DNA of 64,000 nucleotides from Colias croceus. Taxonomy: Eukaryota; Arthropoda; Insecta; Lepidoptera; Pieridae. The DNA is taken from contig NC_059537.1 in the NCBI RefSeq assembly GCF_905220415.1, forward strand, positions 6,163,122 through 6,227,121, written 5' to 3'. Of the stretch, positions 20,301 through 29,100 are shown in pieces. The first letter of the stretch is position 1. Every line of letters begins with the position of its first letter. Below the pieces are notes generated by a model that did not search any database, was not told the origin of the DNA, and saw only the letters and a program-made list of their open reading frames with translations. The position numbers and the translations under genes were made by a program.

Positions 20301-22851
20301 CAATAAGCAGTTTCCAAATGAAGCACATTGATCCATACATTCAAATACTCTACATTCTAAGTAAAGATTACGAATATTCTTTCAGGTCTTAATCAAATGA
20401 ACGAATACAATGAACAAGTTGATATATTGAAGAAAATTTGGTTCACGAAATATGCTCGTCACTGGACCGGCCTTTGCAAATGCAGCTGCGCTTTTGAAAA
20501 CATATTCATGGCTGAACTAAAGTCAAATGATGTTCTGGGTAAGTTCCTACGTTAATCTATGAGTTAATCTGCAAGAACTAAAGACCACGATTACAATAAT
20601 GACGACAGTTATTAAGTTAGTAGGTACCTAAGTACCAACTAGTAACAGGAAAAAAAATGTATTACTTATAGAATAAATATGTTAATTGTAATTATTTTTG
20701 TACAGACAATTTTTCTTATAATAGAGATTATCTGGTAGGTACCTAGTACCTATTACCTACAACCAACCGACCAATAGGTCCATACATGTATGTATTCCAT
20801 TCGCTTGTGTTTTTTCTTAAAATCTAAACTAATTTTATTCATGTTTCAGGTCTCCACAGCTGGTTGTTCTTTGCTAAAAGAGAAATGGATCATAAAGCTA
20901 ACTACTTGGGCTACATAGATAAACTCGACTTATCTGGAGTAAGTTTTATAATCCTAACGAAGTTCCTGCTTATCTTTATCCTCATACCTGTTTAATATTC
21001 AAAATGCTGTCAAGCCATTAATTTCATTGATATAATATAAATATGTTATATGAATACCGAAGTAAATACAACTTAGTAGAAATTATTTTTAATATCTGCT
21101 GCTATATTTTTTAATCTGAGTAGATAGCTCATGGTAAAAGTTCCTCTTTCAAGCGGAAATCTATCCCGCGATATCTTAATATATATAAATCTCGTGTCAC
21201 AATGTTTGTCCTCAATGGACTCCTAAACCACTTAACCGATTATAATAAAATTCGCACACCATGTGCAGTTCGATCCAACTTGAGAGATAGGATAGTTTAA
21301 ACATGTAGGTACCACGGGCGAAGCCGGGGCGAACCACTAGTTGTAATATAAGTTTCATATCTTGGTATTGTCATTTCCGAAAATTTGAATGAAACAGCGC
21401 ATGAGGAATCCCTCTTTCGAAACACTCGATAGATAGCATCTAACTGCGAAAGTACTTACTTATCATATCATTGAGCATCTAAATCTAAATCTAAAAAAGC
21501 CTTTGCCGTTGTAAACAAAACATTGATCAATTTTTCGTGGGTATTTTTTATCTTACTTAGGTAGAGGTAATTGGCATTCGTGTCAAGTCCTTAAATTATA
21601 TTTATAATACAATAACAGAAGCATGACTCAAGTTTGATGACAACGATGAATCGTAATACTGTAATGATCTCATTGCAATGAGTTAAATAGGTTCTACCTG
21701 CCATGTATCAGAGTAAATTTACAAAACTTAGACATTTAGGTACACACAAAACATAACTTCATGTAAAATATAATGGGTACATATGTTTTTTATAACATTA
21801 ATCACATAACTTATTCGTTAGAGGGCATTTTTATTAGAATAGGACATACTTAGATACATTATGTTTTAAATATTAATTATATATTCTTGTCACCAATTAT
21901 AAAGCAATTACGACGATTCGTCGAACATAAACACACTAAGAAAGTAGAGTTTTTGTGTGCAAATATTTTGCTGATTAAAACCCGCAGTATTATTACAATT
22001 ATGTGAAAGTTTGTGAGGATAAAAAACGCGAAAGTGAAAATTTTCATAGATAAATTAGTGTAAATATAAATGTATGTAGGTAAATGGTCTACGTAAATTA
22101 AATTAAATACGAGTTGTTAAAAATAACATAACATTTCTGGTTAGCCTTTTAATAATTATTATTAAGATACATTCAATGTTAACATTAAATGTATCTTGTC
22201 ACTCGATGTAGTCAAAAATGACTAGGCACTAGCTATACAAAAAGTCCTTAACTTACACCCTTAGATCATTAAGTTACACCAAATAAAATGGCATCCTTTA
22301 TTATTTATTTCTGTAATTAAATAACAAACATCATCATTGTAACCTACATAATATCTATGATTTTAATTTAAATTCTAATTCTATACTTAATGATCATCAT
22401 ACGGTAGGTACCTTTTTTTTATAGTGGAGAATGCATTTAGGCATACCCAGAGCGCTCGGGGAAGGGGCCCTGGGTTATGTCGGACTACCGACTAAACTCC
22501 ACTGTGTTCCGTCGCTCTGCTATATTGGCAGGGCCGCGGGTATTTGGTGGAACCGCTTCCGCAACCATCATACGGTACCTACCTATTTATTAATTAACTT
22601 TTCATCACTTTCAGAAAGGACTGATTCTCAAGCAACATTCAATCCTGAGTGAAACCAAGGATGCGCCAGAAATCACAATGTTCGTCGGCACATCACCAGA
22701 GCTAGAAACCGCCTTGTATACTCTGTGCTTTATGGCGCGCCCTGACAGGCCGTGCAAGTTGCGCTACAATAACGTACCATTTACCATTCAAACCAAAACC
22801 TTGAAATCTGATAATGTTATCCTCATTGACACTGCATACCCTATGTATTAA
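14356..22851 (+). CDS. Secreted EndoU/XendoU-family endoribonuclease, six exons, possibly inactive
   Basis: Exons 14356-14729, 15130-15241, 15486-15570, 20386-20538, 20850-20938 and 22615-22851 join in phase to 349 aa. Residues 1-17 (MKLTIILFLCFAASQAD) are a signal peptide. Family landmarks are WNGPTIRPFVALFDNY (about 134-149), CAFENIFMAEL (225-235), GLHSWFFFAKRE (242-253), FVGTSPELETALYTLCFM and a C-terminal DTAYPMY. EndoU enzymes cut RNA at uridylates, usually with Mn2+, using two His and one Lys. The first His, in the family box FEHVF, is Asn here (N229; AAC codon); the flanking Glu (E228, E234) and second His (H244) remain, so activity is doubtful. A copia element lies antisense in intron 3 and a small retroposon in intron 5. 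An AATAAA follows at 22968. Confidence 0.88.
15771..15775. repeat. Target-site duplication of the copia element (left)
   Basis: TAATC directly before the left LTR, repeated at 20297-20301 directly after the right LTR. A 5-bp duplication is usual for LTR elements. Confidence 0.9.
15776..15980 (-). repeat. 3' LTR of the copia element
   Basis: Begins TGTTAAGG and ends ATCAACA on the plus strand; on the minus strand it begins TGTTGAT and ends CTTAACA. It matches the copy at 20092-20296 at every base read. Confidence 0.93.
15981..15991 (-). promoter_or_regulatory. Polypurine tract of the copia element
   Basis: On the minus strand TTGGGGGGAGG ends directly at the 3' LTR, the expected place for the plus-strand DNA primer. 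Confidence 0.8.
16107..20036 (-). CDS. Copia gag-pol polyprotein (1309 aa), intact
   Basis: One frame encodes the whole polyprotein. The Gag part covers about residues 1-200 and a CCHC knuckle (CYGCGRPGHKKFQC) is at 201-214. The aspartic protease is marked by DSGSS at about 297. The integrase has an HHCC zinc domain (about 434-473) and a DDE core with D500, D562 and E598 (HTD, SDNGGEY, NGVAERMNRT). The reverse transcriptase (about 850-1080) has YVDD at 999-1002, and RNase H (about 1160-1290) has GYADASFA and ALSTTEAE. The order protease, integrase, reverse transcriptase, RNase H defines the copia group. The length is usual and there is no internal stop or frameshift, so the copy could be active. 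The ATG at 20036 lies about 55 bases after the 5' LTR. Confidence 0.95.
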   Translation of the reverse strand: MSIKGQKMSKEKYQIVPFAGDNYNAWEFRLKSILRDNGAIEAIEKEDFSKSTNNKQLEAKAQAIIIAATADSHLEYLKDRSAYQMIKSMEDSFKKKGTRSKLFIRRELSDMKFDERKPLMEHFIDMEKLFAQLGDAGSELSEEEKVNYLLLSMPKSYEGIITALETMEELKMDFVKNRLLGEEEKRNRGAIKSLDSSIFLCYGCGRPGHKKFQCRSTQQARHRTGDWRLHSRGRGDWKYNGGRDDSKATRHQTQGRGRVKSFLTGTENTEGNKFVSFMSFSAETEQQNKNSFKCVIDSGSSFHLVNDINLFSNYCKLDKPIKISAAKNDVDLEAVGIGKIKCYLSDFKVNIILNDVYYVPQLRKNLISVSKMERHGLKIIFNEGEVKVFSQTNELFMVGHRLGSLYFVEFEVIFNDCYYGEKSDTKDNLVEIWHKRFSHLSYSSLKTLVNKNMVDGLTDLKEKNLENKHCESCILANITRLPFNGRMYKARKPLELVHTDVCSVSPSTWDGYKYFVTFIDDFTHFTAVYLLRDKSEVFEYFKTYYNYASNHFGHGILKLKSDNGGEYISRNFKSFCDEKGIVLQYTAAYNPEMNGVAERMNRTLTEKARALLLDSQLSKELWGEALRYAVYVTNRSPTASLNVTPFEMWEGRRPNVSNFRMFGSSAYAHIPQKLRMKLDPRGIKLKMVGYAPGGYRLWDDNKRRICIERNVLFREETCSESPETVSIDAESISDRKEKVGSSSPDKTQTNSTEKILISDNNLESLQFEERNIDNVNSRENRKKTKPKYLQDFVTDDSDLGDILMASFLSCSNGNVPEKYNDIDSYDDKDRWYEAVNEEIKSLEDNKTWEVVEKPNDVKLIDCRWIFTKKAGDVYKARLVARGFQQEGSFNEIYSPVLKLQTLRVLLSLAVQRNYLIHQMDVKGAFLHGEIDDVVYLKPPPGINIDKNYVLKLNKSLYGLKESSKNWYNRFYSFMKSKGFQRAESDYCLYFKDGIYILLYVDDLLILGEDNLRIDNVKEMLYTEFKMKDLGSKNLKYLGINIIQDSDCLYINQKEYLESILTKFGMSEANTSESPMEVNVNLDDCTIDYSLEHKCRACIGSLMYAVVGSRPDLCASVSYLARYQSRPSERLWQCLKRILRYVKGTINYNLKYTKNCNSEPLVGYADASFAVDKDRKSVTGYIFKVFDNSVIWRCKKQSTVALSTTEAELYSLNEATLEACWIRKLLNELDVNCNTTTIYEDNKSTIFSVCNPDQKRMKHVDVKYNFVKHKIECKEICVMYIPTKQQIADIFTKPLNKISHNYFVPKLGLE
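20077..20091 (-). promoter_or_regulatory. Primer-binding site, half-tRNA type (initiator Met tRNA)
   Basis: The plus strand reads CTGGGCCCATAACCC directly next to the 5' LTR. This is the anticodon stem-loop of initiator tRNA-Met (anticodon CAT), so the element RNA would pair with an internal tRNA segment, as known for Drosophila copia. Confidence 0.85.
20092..20296 (-). repeat. 5' LTR of the copia element
   Basis: 205 bp, apparently identical to 15776-15980. In element orientation it holds a TTTATATAG stretch that could act as a TATA box. Confidence 0.93.
21186..21342 (-). repeat. Short interspersed repeat, family A
   Basis: Ends in ACCACGGGCGAAGCCGGGGC and CACTAGT, matching copies at 27132-27290 and 34378-34543. 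It lies in intron 5 of the EndoU gene. Families of this type are common in Lepidoptera; the class (SINE, LINE end or Helitron) is not settled here. Confidence 0.6.
22407..22565 (-). mobile_element. Truncated retroposon with 12-bp target duplication
   Basis: CATCATACGGTA occurs at 22395-22406 and again at 22566-22577. Between them is a GC-rich stretch whose minus strand ends in a poly(A)-like run (T-run at 22413-22420 on the plus strand). This is the signature of target-primed retroposition, probably the 3' end of a LINE. It lies in the last intron of the EndoU gene, about 50 bases before exon 6. Confidence 0.7.
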
Positions 22852-22967
22852 TTTAAGTTTTTTAACATCTCTTAAAATAATAGATTATTTATCGATATAA
22901 AAATCAATTTTGTAACTTAAAATGGTTACCGTACAATGTTAGAAAATGTACAATAAGATATATATTT

Positions 22968-22973
22968 AATAAA
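22968..22973 (+). promoter_or_regulatory. Poly(A) signal of the EndoU gene
   Basis: AATAAA about 115 bases after the stop codon at 22849-22851. Confidence 0.6.
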
Positions 22974-23028
22974 ATACTCAATAATACTTGGACTTTGTAT
23001 CATTTACTTCTTATACCTGTTTCCTTAG

Positions 23029-23863
23029 TGCCATATCACACTAGCGGATTGCGAGCGGTTTCAAAGCGGAGCGGGTGCGCAACGAACACGCCGCGGATGC
23101 GCAGCCAACACGCCGCGGATGCGCAGCGAACACGCCGCGGACGCGCAACGGTTTCGCTGCGAATAGAAGCGTCAACGTCATTTTGTATACTCTCGCACAA
23201 AAGCCAGCCCTTGCCTAACTTCCATTCAATATTTCCATCGTTTCTGTAGCACTCCATTTTTAACCGTACTGTGGAAATGCACTTACTTAACTAAAGATGT
23301 AATAACAACTGAAGTTGTTGTAAAAGGTGCTATAAAATTGAATTACTAGGCCTTTAGAATGTAACATACATTCCAAAAGTATGTAACGACTGACCACTTG
23401 ACCAGTATAATCTCTCCCATAGCAACGTATTTTATAAAGAGATTTTGTGAACCTAATTATGAGCAAAGTGATAGTGAGTTGCTGGTTGCTTGATAAAATT
23501 TTCTATTCACTGCTATTTATCTAATAATAAGATAGTCCTGTTTAAGTTAAGGAGCTTTAAAATTTATTTCGCTAGTGAACTTTCATAATGAGCAATTAAG
23601 TTATCTGATTGCATTTCGACCAAGATTTAATAGATAAAACAATACCCTAAACATTAACATGTTATGAAACTCGTAAAAAATAATGATCTCATAATTATTA
23701 TACTATCACAAGTTATAAGTAACAACCAGCACGGATTCCATTTTGTTAATGAGTGTACATGACTGCGACGTAAACGTTGCGCATCTGCCACGCGTCCGCA
23801 ACGAAATCGCTGCGCACCCGCTCCGCTTTGAAACCGCTCGCAATCCGCTAGTGTGATAGGGCA
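23029..23863. mobile_element. MITE-like DNA element with GC-rich ends, 835 bp
   Basis: Inverted ends of about 54 bases start TGCC, then ATCACACTAGCGGATTGCG, and are flanked by CTTAG on both sides (23024-23028 and 23864-23868). The left end continues into three tandem copies of a unit of about 24 bases containing AACACGCCGCGGATGCGCAG. No transposase is present. A 5-bp duplication fits few superfamilies; the class is left open. Confidence 0.8.
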
Positions 23864-24640
23864 CTTAGTTTGCACAGCCTTTGCCTTGCCTAGAATTAGC
23901 AGAATGGGCAATTTACAATTACTATTCTCAAACATTATAGCCTCACTTCTAGCTATTTCTCATAGTTCATTGATCTCAAATAAAAGAAAATGCAGCTATA
24001 AATTCATTATGCATTTTAGATTAAGTTACTTAGCACCTAGTCCACATCATCTATCATAAGCGATATAAATAACAGAAATTGGAGCTTGGTCTACTTCAAT
24101 TCAGGTATGCATATTAACAGGGAAGTCTACAATCTCCATTAACTGCTGTTTAATTACCTTCTGCGAAAATCAAGCAATGTGGGTCTGTTGTAGAAAATCA
24201 GTGATAAAAACAACATGTTTATACGCAATGTTTTATTGTCTAATTAGATGGCACAATCATGTTATCTAAGGTCACACTATGATCTATTGCAGCGAGAGAT
24301 AAACTAAAAATAGAGTAAAAAGGAACGCAGATTTAAATGTATTACAAGCACAACTGGAGATAAAAAAAAATACACAATAGTATAAACATTGACGTACATA
24401 ATTCAAAATTTTTATGAAGTTCTTCTTAAGACTAAGAAAACGATGTAAATATGTATACCTACTGTAAATGTACATGATTCTTCGTGATAATGGTTAACAA
24501 ATAAATTTGGAGTATAAACCAATTGAGACTAAAAACAATGCTAATCTATCAAAAACAATAAAAAAAAATAAACAGCCTATAATATATACTAAAACATAAC
24601 TGGCAAGATCATTATTTATAACATTGTAAACAAGTGATAA
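23864..24640. other. AT-rich intergenic DNA
   Basis: No gene or repeat recognised. Confidence 0.4.
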
Positions 24641-24913
24641 CTGCGTTAAAAACAACCGACTTCAAACTTGCACTTGCAAAATTTACAAATACCTACAGAC
24701 AAAAATGCTCATAAAATAAAAACTACTGGGCCTATCCGAATAAAATTTTTATGGGACCAATTCGACACCATCCCGCATCGAACAAAAAAAGAATCACGTA
24801 AATCGGTTCAGAAACCTCGGAGTAATCGGTGTACATACATAAAAAAAAAAAAAAAAAAAAAAAAAATATACCGGCCGAATTGATAACCTCCTCCTTTTTT
24901 TGAAGTCGGTTAA
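24641..24913. repeat. Interspersed repeat with AACCGACTTC ends, copy 1
   Basis: Starts CTGCGTTAAAAACAACCGAC and ends GAAGTCGGTTA, so the ends are inverted. A long A-run lies at 24841-24866. The body matches the inverted copy at 52649-52996. It resembles a common lepidopteran MITE-like family. Confidence 0.7.
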
Positions 24914-25040
24914 TGAGCTATAAGATTTTACACACTGGCATTAAAAATCTACACTTATATCGAATATCTTCGAAATAAATGCTTTTGAACAAAATACAAT
25001 AGACATTTTTATTCTAAGACATACCATTTTAAATGAAATC

Positions 25041-25244
25041 TATACTAATATTATAAAGCTGAAGAGTTTGTGTGTTTGTTTGTTTGTTTGAACGCGCTAA
25101 TCTCGGGAACTACAGGTCCGATTTGAAAAATTCTTTCGGTGTTAGATAGCTCATTTATCGAGGAAGGCTATAGGCTATATATATCATCACGCTACGACTA
25201 ACAGGAGTGGAGCCACGGGGGTGAAACCGCGCGGAGCAGCTAGT
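25041..25244 (+). repeat. Short interspersed repeat, family C
   Basis: Begins with the AATATTATAAAGCTGAAGAG type, has GTTTGTTTGTTTGAACGCGC, and ends GCGCGGAGCAGCTAGT. Inverted copies lie at 33868-34079 and 45364-45561. Confidence 0.65.
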
Positions 25245-26141
25245 CATAACATAAAATATGAAAAAAAAACAATGTTTGTTACTTAAATGAGTGATTCTTA
25301 TGTGATATGTTTGTTTAGATTTCATTATTTTGATCGCTTAATTCTATTTGTTTTTGATAATAACAACTGACTAGAATTTCGGCAGATTAGTAATAAATTA
25401 ATTAAAGATAAAACAAATAATGCCAAATCTCTATTTACATGTTTCCGATCTTGATATTTTTATACATAAAACGACTTAATAACGAGTTTAGGAAATGCAT
25501 TGAATAGGAAGATAAGCGACAACATAGGAAACTTCAATTAAAAATAACACTTAAATAATATAAAATTAAGATAGGTAGTAATCAGAATTTATGAGCAGAT
25601 ATGACATGGACTAAAAATATCTATGAATATAATTGAATACACAATCTTTTCGTTATTTTTCTATATATTTTTACAATCTCATTTTACTTGATATAATATT
25701 TGTAAGTAAACAAATTAAAAATAATATTACTTTAGGAGGCGGGCGGGTTTCAAGACTATAAACAAATGAATAAAAAATTGTATCTAACTAAAAATGATCA
25801 AAAACCGTATCCTTAGGTCTAATATCAAATTACATTGAACCAAATTGATTACATTAGGTATATTAACATGATCTTTTATATAACAGTGGCTCTTTTATCA
25901 CGATTTCGATATTCTTATAATAATAACACTTAATATAACACTTTCAAAAAGCATTTAAAAATCAATAACATAAGTAGACATAAACACAAACAATAGAGTA
26001 TATTTAGATTCGTTGTTACACATATTGGGGTTACACCCGAGTTAGCTGGTTAACTTAATTTAATACAATATTCCCAGAAATACTGTGCGTGTCCATAATG
26101 CATATCATACTGTTCGTTGTTAATTTTATTTGTATCTTATT
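25245..26141. other. AT-rich DNA downstream of the NT5DC gene
   Basis: No coding sequence recognised. It probably holds the 3' UTR of the minus-strand gene; a minus-strand AATAAA at 26125-26130 is very close to the stop codon, so the true poly(A) site may lie further down. Confidence 0.4.
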
Positions 26142-29100
26142 CTATACGAAATAAGAGCCATATTCGTGTGGCATGACGCCACGTCGCGGGTAAAACGTGT
26201 GTGTCAAAGAGTAGTTGAGCAGATTCCTTATATTCGAGGTGTATATATCGGCGAAACGGAACAAGCGCCTTGAGAAATATGTCGGGTTGTGGTATGTACG
26301 GAAAACACTGCCGAATTGCGGATTGAACACTGATTTTGTGGCGTTTCTGAAATTAATTAGTAGAAAAATTGAATAACGTTATTTAAGTAATAGACACAAA
26401 TCTTACTATTACTTTCCTATACAAAACGATAATCTAGTATATAATTATTATACTTCTAAAAAAATAAAGATTTCAAAAGTGAACAACACTTAGTCACTAG
26501 CTACGAAAGAAAAATATTTCAAAACATAGGAACACTAACGACATTTTCAATTCGAATTGGAAAATTATTTGATTAGCACTGAAATAAATAAACTTATTAA
26601 ATTTCTCTTCTCTCTCTTTCGTCGAGAGTTCGAGATCGTCTCTTTTAAAATACTTTATTCCAGGTTTAAAAATCTTATGAAACTTGTCTATTTGTATAGA
26701 AACAATTTACCTGAGAAAATCTCTCTCAGCCATCCATTTTTCGATAACCTCAACAGCTTCCGGATCTTTGTAATCCTGGTGGTCTTCAATGAGCTGAGTC
26801 AACATTTGTAACCAATTGGCATTTTGCTTGAACGTTTCCGTGTTCAATGTATTAATCTCGTGCTAGAATAAGAAATATTTACTCAGTAATTATGTCTGTC
26901 TTTATATAGAACTAGCTTTCCACCGGCGGCTCCGCCCGCGGTTTCAAAGAAAAACTCGCATAGTTCCTGTTCCCGTGGAATTTTCGGGATCAAACCTATC
27001 CTATATTACTCGTGGATAATGTAGCTTTCGAATGGTGAAAGAATGTTTAAAATCGGTCCAGTAGTTGCTGAGCCTATTCATTACAATCAAACAAACAAAC
27101 AAAGTTTTCCTCTTTATAATATTATATATTACTAGCGGTCCGCCCCGGCTTCGCCCGTGGTACATATTAACGTTTTCTCTACATAAGAACCATCCTCGTA
27201 CTTCAAGGAATATAATAAAAAAAGAATTATCGAAATCGGTTCAGCCGTTCTCGAGTTATGGAATTACAACGAAAAGTGGCATTGATTTTTATATATTAAA
27301 ATATAAAACATATTATTTAAAATGATTAAAAATAAATAAATGAAGCAACTACGATTCAAAGAAAACATCTTTTTCAGTGTGAAAATGCTCTAAGCAATCC
27401 TGGATGATGAACTGTATATCATGTACCTACTCTGATCCCAGTACGGTCGGTACGTCGATAGCCATAACGATTAATATTATAATCAGATAACCGCAAAGTC
27501 AAAATAAAAACATTACTTGTAAAGTTGTGAGTGCAAAATTTACGTTTCATTTGGCAATAACATTTTTTTCGGTACTAAAACGTAGTAGTTTGATATGTTG
27601 TTGGCTGCCCCTCCTCTCCTTCCTGAAAAATATCCTCCAAAATTTCCCGAAATACTTCCAATGATTGAACCATTGGACGTTGGACATTAACTTCAGTCAA
27701 AAATTGACGAAGCGGATGATTACTAATTTCCACTTAATCCTCGCTGCTACTGTCTTTATCATCAAATCATCAATTTTCAAGTGGTGTAGTAAAAATATCA
27801 GCAGAAATCGTCTTCCAAAGGCGATATAATTTTATTAGCATTGAATAAAAAAATCAAAAGTTAACTGTAAATCTATAAAAAAAGCTAAGTACTTACAAAT
27901 AAAATTTTATCAAAAACTTCTGTTCCCAATGCACCTCAAAATAATAAAAGAATCATTCATTTCATTTCATTTCAATAAATACCTGTAAGTAACAACTTAC
28001 CTTTTGTGGGAACGCATGATGGTGAAAATTCACAAAACACGAAGATTGCATTTGATATTTTTGGTTTTATGGCATTCAATTGCTTTATAAATATCACTAC
28101 ATAGTATAAAAAAGTCGCTTTCTGTGTCCCTATGTCCCTATGTCTCTTTGTATGCTTAAATCTTTAAAACTTCGCAACAGATTTTGATGCGGTTTTTTTA
28201 ATAGATAGACTGATTCAAGAGGAAGGTTTTAGTACATAATTTATTAGGTTTTAGACAAAGCGGACGAAGCCGCGGGCGGTAAGCTAGTAAATTTATAAAA
28301 CACGAAGATTTTAAAAATTGTAACTAATGAACACAACAATATATTATTATACTCTTTGGAACACAATCATTAGATTAACTGTAGATAATGGTGTCTATTT
28401 TTACTTAAAATAATAAACATCTAAGTACCCTCACTTTAAAAAAAAATGTAGTTTATTATTTACACGAAATATATATTATAGGGAACGGAAGATATGGGTT
28501 AAAGAGTTAAATAAATAAATAACATAATTATATTTAAATTATTAATTTTTAACATTGTGTTCAGTAGTGTTAACATGTAAATTGATTTGATTTTTACGAA
28601 ATCTCATAGATGGCGCTGTTACAAAATTAACATTATACAACTTACATTCTTTAAGATATGTTTCTCTTCCCAAGTTACTTAAATGGCATAATTTTTATAG
28701 TGTCAATCTAGATATTGTCAAACAACATTTATATATGCGTCATTTGATTATTAATTTCCAATAGTTAACGTGTAAATTGATTTGATTTTTATAACATTTA
28801 ATAGATGGCGCTGTTTCTAATTTGTCTTTATACTACTAAATTCATTAAACTGTTTCTCTGCCCAAATTACGTAAATGACATAGTTTTTATTTTGTAAAGC
28901 TAGATAATAGCATGGCTTACTCGAAACCAACATTTAAACATGAGTCTTTAGATTGTACGCTGTCGTAATACACGGAATACGTAAGAAAAATAAAGGTTCA
29001 CAGCTCCTCCCCCGTAGATGATAGCTTGATAATATGTAGCCTATAGCCTCACCCGACCTGTTAGTAATATTCATGCAAAATTTGAAGTCAATCTATGCAG

